A stretch of DNA of 64,000 bases from Microthyrium microscopicum (GCA_010405405.1 MU004232.1:1569481-1633480), one strand, 5' to 3'; positions 1 to 12,822 are shown, counted from the first letter of the stretch. Notes: generated from the sequence alone by a model not told the origin. Program-made: numbers and translations.

Positions 1-16
1 CACACTTTTCCTCAAC

Positions 17-604
17 ATGGACCGAACAACCACCGTCCTTTCCATCTCAGCAGGTGCTGCTATCACCGGACTCCTCGCATACGCCGTCTATTTCGATCAT
101 CGCCGGAGAACCGATGCTGAGTTCCGCAAATCATTAAAGCGAGAGTCCAAACGACAGGAGAAAGCACACAAGGCCGAACAAGAAGCTTCTGCTCAATCCA
201 AGCGACGAGAAATCATGGCTCTAGTACGCGACATGAACGCCGAAGGTTTCCCTACCGATGCCGATACAAGAGAACGCCTCTTCCTTGAATCAATGACACT
301 GGGCGAACAATACGCAGCGAGTATGTCATCTTTACACCAGAAGCTCCAGCTCCTGATACTAACAATGCTTCAGCTGGTCAAAATATGGACGCCGCCGCAA
401 ATCTATTCAAATGTCTAAAGATGTATCCAGCCAAGGCCGAGCTGATAAAATTGTTCGACACTACGGTTCCAAAGGTATGCCACTGCAAATAATCTGCGAT
501 TATACATACTAATCAAGTTGTAGGACGTCTTAGATATCCTCGCCGTAATGATCGCGACGGATCCAGATCTATCTGCTGAAGACGCTCTCGATGACATCTC
601 ATAA
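17..604 (+). CDS. TOM20: Mitochondrial import receptor subunit TOM20
   Basis: Receptor of the TOM complex in the mitochondrial outer membrane; it recognises presequences of imported proteins. Three exons are inferred: 17-320, 374-474 and 524-604. Intron 1 (53 bp) has a GTATGT donor and a perfect TACTAAC branch point; intron 2 is 49 bp. The 161-residue product begins with a hydrophobic anchor (about residues 8-26), followed by the family's basic segment (FDHRRRTDAEFRKSLKRESK), a charged helical linker, and the TPR-like core (NMDAAANLFKCLKMYP ... VLDILAVMIATDPDLS). Fungal Tom20 is usually slightly longer, about 170-185 residues. An ATG follows a TC-rich leader at the window edge. Reading through intron 1 without splicing gives a stop at 418, so splicing is required. 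Identity is secure from the N-terminal motif and core. Confidence 0.93.
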
Positions 605-1302
605 GCGAGCTCTGCCAATTCACCATGGCACCTCGCGTACAGACCTCTCCCAACGACCCGTAACTCGACTCTTCTCATGCATCACTCCTCCATCCTTCAA
701 GAGCCATAATTTCTTCTTCAGTCCGCCATGTATAAAGTTGAATGTGTATTATTAGTGGCGGAGCAGCTTTGCGAACTTGGGCCAAGGGCTCTATGATGAC
801 GAACAGCATCGATGAATAAGTTTGGCGATTCTGCATATTTGGAACGGCTAGCAAAGGGACGTGTTAGGCGTTGTGTTTTTAGACGGAAATCCCAGCTTCA
901 TCATCATTTTTCCCGATCTATGCTCTTTCCCAACGAGGCCAACAACAATGCTAACGGTACAGGTATAGTCTACGGCCACCACATGTAAAGCAACATGTTC
1001 ATAGCACCAAAGGCCAAGCGCAAGCAATCTACGCATCTCGATGAGTAGTCGTTCACCTTACAAGATGTACAAGGAGCCGCTTGGTAGATTGCTAGATTGG
1101 AGAACTGGATAACCGATTACTTCCAACTAACAAGCTGTAAACGCGATTTATGCTGCCATCTTGGCTGTTGATGTGGATTTTATGGAGAAAAGAGCAATCA
1201 TATTATTTACTAGTAATACGACAATCGTGTTCACACTTCCGATCATCGCTCAATCAACCACCACACTATCGTACGCCATCAAGTACCTGTACCACACGCC
1301 AT
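605..1302. other. Intergenic, 698 bp
   Basis: No supported gene. It contains the downstream regions of TOM20 and of the convergent MFS gene. Only short frames without recognisable motifs are present. Confidence 0.6.
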
Positions 1303-2775
1303 CTACGGATGCCATCTAAATCCAGGATGACGGTAATCCAAATCATCAATCTCCTTCTGACTCAGCCCACTCAACGTTCCCTCCGTATCCACGGATTCCC
1401 GCTTTCGATTATTGGCCGTCATCCACAACAGCAACAAAATACTGACGACAAAGATTGTACTCGATGTCGCCAAATTGAGTCCATTTCCAATCTTGTAGTC
1501 GGGCTTATCGAAGGGCAAGAAACTCCACGTTGCAATCAGGCCACCGATATTGCCAAACATGACATTCGTCCCAATCGCACTGCCCCGCGAAGTGTCTGAT
1601 ACAACATTCGCTGATACATGAGCATTACACAGTGCACCAAGACTGAATGCACTGGCAGCAATCAAGAACGTCGCGCCATATCGAGTGTTTGGATTCTTGG
1701 AGGCTAAGAACATGATATACCCGATCATAGTCAATGGTGCGCTAGCGATGAACCAGATTACTCGTTTATTCATGCGCCATGACATGAATGGAATGGCGAC
1801 TGTGAAAAAGGCTCCAATGATATATGGTGGTACGGTCTTGAGCTGCTGGAATACGGTGCTGTGTTGAGGCGCTGGATATATGGTTGCCACAATCGTTGGC
1901 GCAAAGAAAGCCAAGCCTTGGACAGTAACGTTATTGAGCAGAAAGATGAAGCTCGTTACTAGTGTGTTCGGGTTGAGTATGCCACGCATGATTTTCTTCA
2001 TGTCCATTTTGTCGAGGAGTTCTGTTTGGCCTACGCGCTCGCTCTTTACGCGAGCGATGGCTAGTGCCTTCTCCTTCTCGTTCAGCCAGCGGGCGGTCTC
2101 CGGGCGGTCGGTGAGTGTTAGGAACGCGATCAGGCCGAGCAGGATCGTTATGATGCCTTCGATGGCGAAGATCATGCGCCATTTGTGGAGGCCGCCGAAG
2201 TGGTCCAGCTTCAATATGGCACTGGCCAGTAAACCTCCAAAGGCTCCCGCGAGTGGCGCCATGACGATGTATAGACTGAGGCGAAATGCTAGTTCGCTTT
2301 TGCGGTACCAGCGACTGAGGTAGTACGCGATGCCTGGCATCATGCCCGCTTCGAAGATGCCGAGGACAAATCGCACGCCACAGATGCTGTGTATCGAATT
2401 ACAGAACGCCGTCCCCAACGAACTCACGCCAAACAGGAGTGTCGTGAGTGGAAGGAACCAGCCTGGGCCCATTGCTTTACAGGCCATGGTGGAGGGAATC
2501 TCGAAGAGAATGTAACTGATGTAGAAGACGCTGAGAACTTGATTATAGTCGTAGCCTTTTAGGTTAAGATCCTTTTCCAGGCCAGCTAGCCGGGCATTGC
2601 CAATATTCGCTCGGTCGATGAAGCAGAACAGGTATATTAGCGACACTGTCGGCACGATGAACAAGTCGATTTTGAGCCGCAGTTTTGATTCGGCAGCGGC
2701 GTCGAATTGGTAGACTTCACTGCCATTGCTAGAGGAGTTAGTTGGTACGTAATTCAATGCGGTTGGGCTGGTCAT
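1303..2775 (-). CDS. MFS transporter, anion:cation symporter family (nicotinate/allantoate permease type)
   Basis: Single-exon gene for a 490-residue plasma-membrane permease with about 12 hydrophobic segments. The family (Dal5/Tna1-like anion:cation symporters) takes up small organic anions such as nicotinate, allantoate, tartrate or pantothenate by proton symport. Signatures seen are DRANIGNARLAGLEKDL after the first membrane segment, GVRFVLGIFEAGMMPG with YYLSRWYRKSELAFR around segments 4-5, and a cytoplasmic loop with LTDRPETARWLNEKEK. The C-terminus QKEIDDLDYRHPGFRWHP is the conserved tail of Tna1-like fungal proteins. Start chosen at the ATG giving a polar cytosolic N-terminus. Substrate cannot be told from sequence; nicotinate is the best guess. 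No cluster of metabolic genes surrounds it. It converges on TOM20. Confidence 0.9.
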   Translation of the reverse strand: MTSPTALNYVPTNSSSNGSEVYQFDAAAESKLRLKIDLFIVPTVSLIYLFCFIDRANIGNARLAGLEKDLNLKGYDYNQVLSVFYISYILFEIPSTMACKAMGPGWFLPLTTLLFGVSSLGTAFCNSIHSICGVRFVLGIFEAGMMPGIAYYLSRWYRKSELAFRLSLYIVMAPLAGAFGGLLASAILKLDHFGGLHKWRMIFAIEGIITILLGLIAFLTLTDRPETARWLNEKEKALAIARVKSERVGQTELLDKMDMKKIMRGILNPNTLVTSFIFLLNNVTVQGLAFFAPTIVATIYPAPQHSTVFQQLKTVPPYIIGAFFTVAIPFMSWRMNKRVIWFIASAPLTMIGYIMFLASKNPNTRYGATFLIAASAFSLGALCNAHVSANVVSDTSRGSAIGTNVMFGNIGGLIATWSFLPFDKPDYKIGNGLNLATSSTIFVVSILLLLWMTANNRKRESVDTEGTLSGLSQKEIDDLDYRHPGFRWHP

Positions 2776-4360
2776 TACCTATCAGTTGCTATGTCGTTGT
2801 AGGCGACTCCGTCGAGTTCGGCCTTCTCCAAGACACCATCATGATTCTTTTCGTCCCGCATGGTGAGCGATATGATAGAGCTGAGGTCGACAAATCGATA
2901 CTTCCTAATTGTATAGTAGTAGTATTGCACCCCAGCGTCGCAATATAACAGCTATTCGCGGCTCAAAAAACCTCTTCTGTGCTTATGACGCTGACAGGAC
3001 ACAGTTCAATATGCTGTCATTGCCGACAAATATATTAATTAACTGTCTCCTTTCGTCCACCACCACAAGTCGCACGCCCCCAGGCACAGTACAAGAGCTG
3101 CAAGATTTCGTGTAATATCTCGGAAGCCATCCGAGCCCAGCGAATATGATGAGCCCTGAGAATTTCACGAGCTTAGTTCCAATCACCGTACCGTCCGACG
3201 GCTCCTTTCTCGGCGTTGTCCAATCATTCCATGGGACTTGGTGATTCCTGGTCGCCATGTGGATGTCAACCAAGGTCAAGTTGCGGGGTTCGCCTTAAGC
3301 CAAGACACGATAGCTTCACGCGTGCCAGACATTGTGTTGCATCAGGGGCTTGCGGAAGCATGCCGAGAGATGCAGTCGTGCGGGGAGAACTTTTGATGCG
3401 TGTCACTGCCTCAGACATGCGCGAGCGTCCGCTGCTCTCAAGTGCTAGTGACGAGTTGGGATATGGCACCGAAAGCGGTAGGAGTCCAGACTTTGCATCT
3501 CGTGGATTTTTGACCACAAAGGGAAACCAAGCAAGGTGGTAGAGAGAGAGTTGGGACCAGATTTGCCTGCCAAATTGAATAGGCGTTGAAGGTTACTTTG
3601 AGTCAGTCGCGATCTGATGGTGCAACCACAAATTCGATAGAAGTACCGGTATCTCAAACTGTATGTCGTGTCCTTCGTTTCTTCGCCTTTGTGGTAACAG
3701 ATTGCAAAACGCCAGTTGTGTACTCCATGTTAAAACGTGAAATGCACACCAATTTCAAACTTGAATAAAAATTGATACCTCGTTCCCATTACCTATCATT
3801 TCGGTAGTAGTTTACCCCAGATATCATCTCGGGACGAAATCAGATATGTCCCACGAACCATGTGGGGAAAGTGGAGATCAATTCCACGATGTTCTCGATA
3901 TATTTGCTTTTTTAGTTCAGATAAACTCGAGTCTTCAGCTCCGAATGTTATCATTCCATGCTTACGATAGGTGGATTTCAAAGTAGTTCTTGAAATCTTA
4001 GAGGTCACATTTATGGAGCATCTAATGAGGTCAAAAAGCCACAATCTTCTAAATTCTCCTAGATTTCTTGACTCTATATAGTATGAATTGTACGATTAAA
4101 AACACAAGTTCTTATAACAATTTGAAGTCGCAGAATCACAACTGAATGCGGAGCTCAGCGATAAGCTTATCTAATGTGGCGCAACTTGCATTGAATTCAA
4201 AAGGTATCAGATCATGATAACAATTCATAAGTACCTGCTACCACTACCAGTATATCAAGCTTTCGAGAAGCGAGAATCGAGATGTCAAAAACTCAAAACT
4301 CTAGCTGATTGAATACTTCTTAACATCACACTCACTGATCAAAGCCAAACGACTTCCACA
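2776..4360. other. Intergenic, 1.6 kb
   Basis: Divergent region between the MFS gene (-) and the secreted CBM14 protein (+). Short overlapping frames near 3216-3657 show no family features and lie antisense to each other, so none is called. The stretch 3780-4330 is AT-richer and probably the promoter of the downstream gene. Confidence 0.5.
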
Positions 4361-4771
4361 ATGAAGATCCCGTCCCTTTTAACAACATCAATGTCCATGC
4401 TGCTGCTGGCCCTTCCTCATACTACCTCCAGCCTTATCAATACCGATTACGATATCAATGCCAACCAACACCCAATAATCCTCAACTCAATTGAACCCAC
4501 TGGCGCTCCAGCACCCCACTCAACACTGGGAACTTCAACATCGTCTTCAGCGACGTGCGATTTTGCTCCATATCCTACAGGCTGTGGAGTCGGAGATGTG
4601 ATGCCATGCCCGTTCAACTGCACGATGTTCTACCTGTGCACGTCTTGGGGCCCGTTAATGCAGTCTTGTCCCAATGGAACTCTGTTTGATCTTGGGGAAT
4701 CGAAATGTGTGCTGAAGAATCAAACTGCTTGTACTGGGTGTTGTATGACGACGGACTGTGATGGGAAGTAG
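4361..4771 (+). CDS. Small secreted cysteine-rich protein with chitin-binding type 2 (CBM14) domain, Avr4-like
   Basis: 136-residue single-exon protein. Residues 1-24 form a signal peptide (MKIPSLLTTSMSMLLLALPH plus a short Ser/Thr stretch), followed by a Ser/Thr/Pro linker to about residue 64 and a domain with 11 cysteines. The core, at residues 87-124, spaces cysteines as C-x5-C-x9-C-x12-C-x7-C with aromatic residues in MFYL and the motif SCPNGTLFD. That is the peritrophin-A/CBM14 pattern. In fungi this domain is best known from Avr4 of Cladosporium fulvum, which binds cell-wall chitin and shields it from plant chitinases. Inference: an extracellular chitin-binding protein, possibly an effector. 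It is not a recognisable orthologue of Avr4, and a cell-wall role in a non-pathogen is equally possible. A CC pair and a final DC lie after the domain. Confidence 0.72.
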   Translation: MKIPSLLTTSMSMLLLALPHTTSSLINTDYDINANQHPIILNSIEPTGAPAPHSTLGTSTSSSATCDFAPYPTGCGVGDVMPCPFNCTMFYLCTSWGPLMQSCPNGTLFDLGESKCVLKNQTACTGCCMTTDCDGK

Positions 4772-5089
4772 GGGGTCGAATTCTTCTGGGAATGAGAGAG
4801 AAGAGGAGGAGTTGAGTTTAGATTTGGATTAGCAGAGCATCCAGGGCCATTGACGAAGTATGGCACTTCCGTATACTCTGGGAGAAGGCGACGATCTGAG
4901 AGCTGAGCCTCGAATGTGCAATGGTTGTAAATACCTGGTTGGTAATTTTGTGATTGTATCAGGATTGACTTACGATCGTCTATTGCTGTCTCATGTCTAG
5001 GGAAAGACGAGGGCGATATCAACCCGTCCATATCGAACTTTTAATACTGGGGTATAATGATACACATGACGCGTAAATCGTGATACTCT
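4772..5089. other. Intergenic, 318 bp
   Basis: Convergent 3' ends of the CBM14 gene and MTR3. Nothing else seen. Confidence 0.6.
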
Positions 5090-6084
5090 TCAGTCCTCCT
5101 CGCTGAATTTCAACAAGGCGGTCTCCTTCAACGCCTCTTCTAAGACGCCTCTCGACGCCAGCGCTGCTGACACCGCTCCATCCATCAACTTCTCTGACGT
5201 CTCACTAGACGACCCTCCTCTTAGCCAGAGCAGCGTGACTTCGTCCTTGGAAGCTACATACGCAACTACGCAAGCAGCTACGATGTTCTCATGCTCAGTC
5301 GGATTGGGATCAAGCACCACCTCTCCACCCACTCCATCATCCCTTTTTCCGTCGTCATCTCCATTGCCTAGTGGTCTCGCTACTAAAGCTGCCACACCGC
5401 CGCTAACCAAGTCAATGCAATCAATCCCCGCATCAACCAACGCCGCGCTGGCAGCCGTCACACACCCCGCCAACACCCCAAACAATCCCCATCCACCCAC
5501 ACTTGCCGCTCCACCGAGCGGCTCTTCCGCCCACCACCGATCTTCTTCGCCTTCAAGAATAGTGACACAGACGTCCACGCCAGTCTTTGGATACCGCTCG
5601 CCAATAATGACGCCCCTCAGGGCGGTCTCAAGCTGCGTACTAAGATCCTTCTCCGTGGGATCTCGCAAGTAGCCTCGCCGATGCCGTGTAGCAAACGGCG
5701 TGAATTTGACATAACACGAGAGCGCGAGATGTGGTGAATAGGCCGCTGAGCGGGCGAGTGGACGGGGTCCGTGGACAGCGACAGAGAGTTTGAGGGCGGA
5801 CGAGGATGGGAGGAGGAAGGTGGGTGAGTGGTGCGGCGATTCGAGTTCGAGGTACGCGGATCCCGAAGCCGGCGGCGTTATACCGGTCTTCAAATCTATT
5901 TGCTATTAGTCTCGAGGGTCGACCGAAACATGAGGGAGTCGCGCATACAGATTTTGCGTAGTTCGTCTGGTTTGCGGGTGCGCGTGGGACGAGTGGGCTT
6001 GTTAGGCGCGGATTTGATCATGCAGGAGTAGAGGAGGGGCTTGGAACCGCCTGGTGGCCCATTGTTTCGGCGACGGTCTGCCAT
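5090..6084 (-). CDS. MTR3: Exosome complex subunit Mtr3 (RNase PH-like)
   Basis: Structural RNase PH-fold subunit of the RNA exosome ring, acting in nuclear and cytoplasmic 3'-5' RNA processing and decay. Two exons are inferred on the minus strand, 6084-5949 and 5895-5090, separated by a 53-bp intron with a GTATGC donor and a GACTAAT branch. Joining gives a 313-residue protein. The junction restores the family start of the fold (RTRKPDELRKIYLKTGITPPASGSAYLEL). Further matches are LKLSVAVHGPRPL, a basic TRHRRGYLRDPTEKDLS segment, and the hydrophobic helix VTAASAALVDAGIDCIDLVSG. The N-terminus MADRRRNNGPPGGSKP is a basic extension. Acidic phosphorolytic residues are not evident, as expected for an inactive ring subunit. 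Insertions rich in Gly/Asp are typical of fungal copies. Rrp41 or Rrp46 are less likely. Confidence 0.85.
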
Positions 6085-6926
6085 ATGGGAGGGATGGATT
6101 ATAGCAGGGACGGTTGAAGAGACAAGTTGAATTGAAGCAAGGCTGGAGGTTGGAATATTATTTTGCACAAGTGACTATGATTGGCTGTGAATGAGACAGG
6201 GATGTGCCTGAGTCCATACACCCTTGTAAATCCAGCCTTGACGAGACTCTGAAAACTAAACAGCTCTCGATGAATTGGAATGTTGTCGCGTTAATTCAGG
6301 GCTTAGAAACTAATCAAAACCTCTGGCCGCAAGAACTTCTTCTCAGTCCCATGCTTTCATTGTTGGTGCTTCAAAGCGACAGTGGAAGGACGAAAGGAAG
6401 CGGGTCATTCAATTGGCCCAGAGCCATGGAATGTCAAACAGTGGGGTCAGATACGCGCTAAACCGTTCGCAGCCAGCACTACAGGGAATGTCCTTCAGTC
6501 AGCAGTAAAACTCACTTCAAGCGGTTAAAAACAGGACATCACTCTAGCGCTAAGCCTTTTGAAACATTTACAGAGCAATGAGTCATCAAGAACTCAGCCG
6601 CTGCCCATTTAAGGCGTCGAGCTTCCAGCTCATTCCTGAATTTGTCAACCAACTTCATCTCAAGCAAAATCTACGACCGTTCATCTCACCACCATTGATT
6701 CATCAAAGTTCCAACTGGTAGCAGTGTCGGGGCTATAGTGGAGTCGCTGGGCCTATTTATTAGCATAGTCATCAGCGCGCTGCAGTCATATGCTGGGCGC
6801 ATCAATAACACTTAAATTGACTTGAATGTGATCTTCCCAAACACTGATACCTCAAGAGCTGGGAAACATAGGAGGACGCTTACTGCACATACAATCCTCT
6901 CGCATTTGTGATTTCACGCATCCATC
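6085..6926. other. Divergent intergenic region, 842 bp
   Basis: Promoter region shared by MTR3 (-) and PCF11 (+). An 85-codon frame at 6204-6461 has no family signature and is not called. Confidence 0.5.
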
Positions 6927-8552
6927 ATGGATTCATCCGAGATCGCGGAAGACTTTAGAGATGCTTTAGAAGATCTAAAGTCCAACTCCAAAGCTGAGAT
7001 TGACAATTTGACTGTCATCGCCAAAGAAAACACTGCCCATGCCCAAGCCCTCTGTAAAGTTCTTGAGCAACATATCAAAACGGTAATTCATCTTATCCCC
7101 CCACTAATGATCCATCAGCGACTAACATAACTTAGACTCGACCCGAATGGAAATTGCCTGCACTGCTCGTTCTGGATTCTCTAGTTCGGCATATAGGTCC
7201 GCCATACTCAACCTATCTGGGTCAAAATCTCTTCCAAACCTTCATGAATGCCTACACCCAAGTCACCAACGCCACTCGTAGAGACATGGAAGCCGTCTTT
7301 AGAACCTGGAAACAGCCACGCACTGGTTCACGAGATACGAGCCCAGTTCTAGCACATGAAATCACTTTCCGCATTGAAAACGCACTCGACAAGATCGGTG
7401 CTCTCAATCAGCAACCACGCACCGCAACTCCACCAATGCCACTGCCACTACCACTACCACCCCAAAATTCCGTATCAGCAGCTTACTTGTTAAAGGAGTT
7501 GCAAAGTCATACTCCTCAAACCTTTACACCCCCTCCTCCTCGCATCTTTACTCCTCCTCCTCTTCCTCAAATCTTCACTCCCCCTCCTCAACCTGCTCCC
7601 ACTATTCCCACGTTCCCTTCACAGCCAATGGCCGCGCCAATAGTACCACCCTCGGCACTACTGGCCGCATTACGACAAGCTGGGTTATCATCTTTACCAG
7701 TTTCAGCAGTTCCTGCAACTCCTGCACCACCTGCACTAGCACCAGCGCTTCTCCCAACAGGGCCATCTGGAATTTCGTTGACCAACGAGTCAATCCGAGT
7801 GTAAGCATGCTCCCATGTGCTCCGTTGACTTTCATCGAATACGATGGCTACCATCAATTTTCATAATTAGAAGATACTGTACTTCCCAGCGCGTTCGATA
7901 TATTGTTCACGTCTTAACGCACTCGATGGGAAAGAAAGTACCTTTCAATTATAAGAGACGACGGTAGCCATCGCACTCGATGGGAGTTGTAGCCATCTTT
8001 TTGATCTGATGCTAACATCATCTTAGTAGACGTCCGCACCTGATCGCCCAGTTATATCAGCACAATCCAAACCAGTGCAAGCAATGCGGACGGCGTTTTC
8101 CATCTACCACCGCTGGTTCCGATGCCAAACTCAAGCATCTAGACTGGCATTTCTCCGTGAAAACACGCATTTCTGATAACACAACCGTCAACCATCGCTC
8201 CGCGTACCTTGATGAGATTGAATGGACTCAGCTTCGCGAATCATCCGACGATGCCGAACGTCCTCTAAACACAGCCGAAGAAACGCAAAAAGAAGATGTA
8301 TGGGTGCCAATGCCATCTAACTCCGCGCTTCACAATGTCCCATGCTCAATTTGCATGGAGAAATTCGTGACGGTATGGCACGCTACGGCCCAGCAGCCAG
8401 TCTGGATGGATGCGGTGCTGGTGGGCGGGAAGTACTACCATGCAAGCTGCTATGAAGAGGTGCATGGTGGATCGGGCAGTGGTGGACGAGGCTTGCCAGT
8501 GCGAAATGGGGGACGGTCGGGGGAGCCTGCCTTCAAGAAAAGAAAATTTTGA
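6927..8552 (+). CDS. PCF11: Pre-mRNA cleavage factor Pcf11 (CID domain and C-terminal zinc fingers)
   Basis: Subunit of cleavage factor IA; it binds phosphorylated RNA polymerase II CTD and couples 3'-end cleavage to transcription termination in the nucleus. Three exons: 6927-7082, 7136-7800 and 8027-8552, giving 448 residues. Residues 1 to about 125 form a CTD-interacting domain (EIAEDFRDALEDLKSNSKAE, LPALLVLDSLVRHIGPPY, FRTWKQP). The middle is proline-rich with repeated FTPPPP units. The last exon carries CKQCGRRF with HLDWHF, then VPCSICMEKF with WMDAVLVGGKYYHASCYEE; these are the two zinc-binding sites flanking the Clp1-binding region. The intron at 7801-8026 is long (226 bp) and ends in a TAGTAG tandem acceptor, so use of either site differs by one codon. 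The protein is shorter than the yeast one (626 residues), mostly in the middle. Confidence 0.9.
7918..7985 (+). repeat. 14-bp exact direct repeat inside PCF11 intron 2
   Basis: The word CGCACTCGATGGGA occurs at 7918-7931 and 7972-7985, 54 bp apart, within the unusually long second intron. A weaker relative (TACGATGGC) lies at about 7840. Purpose unknown. Confidence 0.7.
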
Positions 8553-9552
8553 GGCTTGAGGTTTTGAAGATGTGGAAGAAAGGAGTATTGTCACCAGTTA
8601 CTGCATTGCATACTATGTTGGACGCGGACTGTATGCCATGTCATCGATGCATGGGAGGGTGTTTTGCAGCGAATCATAGCATGGTGCTCTTTGGCTGGGT
8701 TGGAAGACATTAAGCTACTAATGTCGCAATAGTAAAACAAGAATGAAGCATCAATATAAGCAAACACGTGTCTCTTCTTTCAATTACAAAATAAATGTGA
8801 GTTTCGAATGTAGATAGGACTGTCTATAGTAATTTTGCCTTCTTAGTTCATCAGCACCATCATTTTCTCGAGCTCCCATCCTAAAGCCGCTGAATCCAAC
8901 GACCCTGTTTGCCCTCGACTGCCGAGATGAAGTTGCGAGGTACCAAAAGGTTACCAAATACAATGGATGTTAGAGAGTTTCTCTTCGCAATAAACGGCGG
9001 TAGGCTGGTAGAGATCGAACTCGATAGTATCGTGCCATTCGTTATGTCTCACTCGTTGAAAGGCTCATGAATTACTACATAGAGATGCCTTCAGGTACGA
9101 AAATTAGCTCATGCATTACCCTCATAAATGATAGCGTGCTGTGGAGCTCAAAAATAATTGAAATGAAGTTGTTGAAGTCTCACGCGGAACTACTCGGCAT
9201 GCCGAGAGTAAAGGTGTCGAAGCCGTGCTTTTCCGACGGGAAGTGCCAACTTTCTGTACTTCGCATTGTATCAAGTTCCTCCATCTGTCCATCCATCAAT
9301 CAAGCCATCCTAGCTCGGTTGCGGTTGTCTGTTCTGCCAACCCTCGGATTCCACTCTAAACATTCTCTCCGCGAGTCCGCAACACCTTTTCCTCCATAAC
9401 TCCTCAATCCTCCGCAACGCTCTCCTCTCTTCTGCTGCTACCCGCACGCCTTTGTCTGCCTCATTTGCTAGCCAATTGACCTCTTTCCCGCCCTCTCGGT
9501 ACCTATATCCTCCCGCTTGAGGTCTGTCAACTTGTTCTACACACACAACATC
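8553..9552. other. Intergenic, 1.0 kb
   Basis: Downstream of PCF11 and upstream of ADK1, same strand. A frame at 9067-9399 has no family features. CT-rich sequence from about 9400 to 9530 looks like the ADK1 promoter and leader. Confidence 0.5.
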
Positions 9553-10543
<991 letters not shown>

Positions 10544-11639
10544 TTCGAGCTCAAGCACTCCGTACATGCCGCAGTCACAGCATTTTCGATGACGGTATTC
10601 ATCTGTGCCACGTCAACTGCATGCTCGAGCCTCTAACAACGAAAACATGAAGCGAGAAGGGACGTGTAATTAGGTCAACTTCTGTCTCCAGGCTGGGGAC
10701 AGTGGAAGCATGGAAAGATAAAAACGGTTTTATGCGGGCTCTGGAGGGACTCTTTTTGCCCGGCACCCCTGTACGATTATTGCTGTTTTTACGCGATACT
10801 GGAAGGGATTTTTACCAAGTGGAAATGTGCAGATACCTCAAGTGGCTGCTTGGATAAAGCGGGCTTGAGGGGTCACACTGGGCTTGGTGATGGATTAGAG
10901 GGGTTCGAGATACATAGTGTAGGAATTGTATATTTGTCGTAATTCAGAGCTGTTTCTGCTCATCATGGTATGTTGTGTGATTTGTGATACCGATTGCATC
11001 GTAAGAGCTGGGGACTTCAGACTTTTGATGGGAGTTGAAACTGTATCATGTCAAAAACATCACGGTCAACGATGTATTTGCTATCTGCGCCATAGACTTT
11101 GTCGCCTTTGTTCGGCCTATCTGCTAGACTACGACGGGACGCATAATGCTACTTGACTGAAATGGCATTAAGCAGACCACGTTTTCGAGATGTTCCATCA
11201 TCTAGCAGATCCAAGCTCACGCCAGAATCTGTTACTTCCTCATTTTTATGGAAATGTTCACGCAATTTCAAGTCTGCACTAAATCTTTACTATAACAGAA
11301 CTCTACGAGGGATATCAAATGAATCACGCCAGCCATACCGCCATCGGTTGTACATGAACCATATCATACATTCAGCTCTCGCAGAAAGCCATAGGGTCTT
11401 TCAAACTTCTGATCTCACTTTGAAGCAGAACAGACCGTTCTCTCCATCCTCTCATTGGCAATACGAAGCCCAAAATCACTGGTGCTACCGCAGTGACTCA
11501 AGCCAAGCACCAAATCGCTAGTCTCAAGAGACAATTCTTCACACCCGCGATTACTTTCATGGCGCAATCTATTCAAACTCCCTCTTTCCTCCGGCCTCAT
11601 CCCTAATTGGTCTATTTACTGTCCACTGCTTGCTTGCCG

Positions 11640-12035
11640 CCGGCCTTTCAATCTTCCTTGACGGCGTGCTTCCCGACGTTGACCGATGCTGACCGCTGCC
11701 GACCGTTGCTCATCTTCCTAAGTCACTTCTTGAGGCCGGTTTGGACATCCCTTGATGGCGTGCTGCCTACTGTAGAGTGATATTAAAGGCCTATTTGGAA
11801 CATGGCGCGTTTGCACGGCGATATGGCCAAGGCTGGCTGGTCACTTGGACCGTAGCAAGCCGATGGCTAAGACAGACCTTCCTTGATGATGTACTGGCTT
11901 TGGTGGTCAATGAGTGTTTTTGGCTCCTTCGTGTGGCCCGATTCAGGCGTTGGCCGTTTGTACAGTGACAAATGGCTGCGGAGAACTGTTTTTTGGGACT
12001 GAGTGAAAATATAGTTCTCCCTTAGTGGCGTGCTT
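11640..12035 (+). repeat. Cluster of degenerate repeats around the word CTTGATGGCGTGCT
   Basis: Related words recur at about 11658 (CCTTGACGGCGTGCTTCC), 11750 (CCCTTGATGGCGTGCTGCC), 11878 (CCTTGATGATGTACTGGC) and 12018 (CCCTTAGTGGCGTGCTTC), the first two preceded by a GCCGG(C/T)(C/T)T element. Between the first two lies a short triplication of TGACCGATGC-like units (about 11678-11710). Spacing is about 100-140 bp. These look like remnants of a duplicated sequence. Confidence 0.5.
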
Positions 12036-12822
12036 CTGCTGACATCTCATCCTGAAGCCGGTATGATGAGAGAACTGGGAGATGGTGGTCAGACCATTTG
12101 GTGTTCTCCAGATGGCCTTGCTTACGAAGAGCTTGACTGGGACTGATGATGTACCATCCAATGGTCGGAGTTTACTTCTGGTAGGGTACCTAGCTACGGA
12201 AGACCAATTTTCGGTCCCAAAAGTTGGCTATTATATACATACATTTCTATATGAGTACCACGGATACTTCCTATTTCGTTAACCCTCCATAACAGATTTT
12301 TCACGATAGTCTCTACAAATCCCTCAAATCACAATTCTCTTCCCTAGACGAACCATCACATGGCCCAACCTCCCAGCGTAACACTAAACTGCCAATTTTC
12401 TCGTTTGTACTGGCCTCAACCGCACTACAGCCTGCTTTTCAAACTCTTGGGCTGAGTAGTCACTGTCTAACTCTCCCTTGGTACGTGACGTGCTCGGAAA
12501 TCCGCGGTTCGGGGCCGCACTTGGTTCAGCAGAGCAGAATCTGGTGGGTATAAAGACCATTGAAGTCTCGCAGTTTGTGAATCTTTCTCTATCACTCTTC
12601 CATCATCCCAAAAGTTCTTTGCTTTGATTGTTTCTTTGAGTTTGGGGATTTCCCATGTTGACTGGAGAGTGGCCAGGAGTGGTGGTGTGTGGGTGGCTGG
12701 TCCATCCCAACTTCATATTATCCTCCCTAGGTGTTGGTTGTGATGCTGCCTCTACTATCATGATGGATGGTTGTTGGACCCCAGGTAAGAGCTGGTCTTT
12801 CTTGAAAGCATCACGAGCTGAC

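Noticed and set aside
321-340. A 20-nt GT...AG segment in TOM20 that looks like an ultra-short intron and also allows a plausible frame
   Set aside because: A normal 53-bp intron (321-373) with a TACTAAC branch point explains the gene better.
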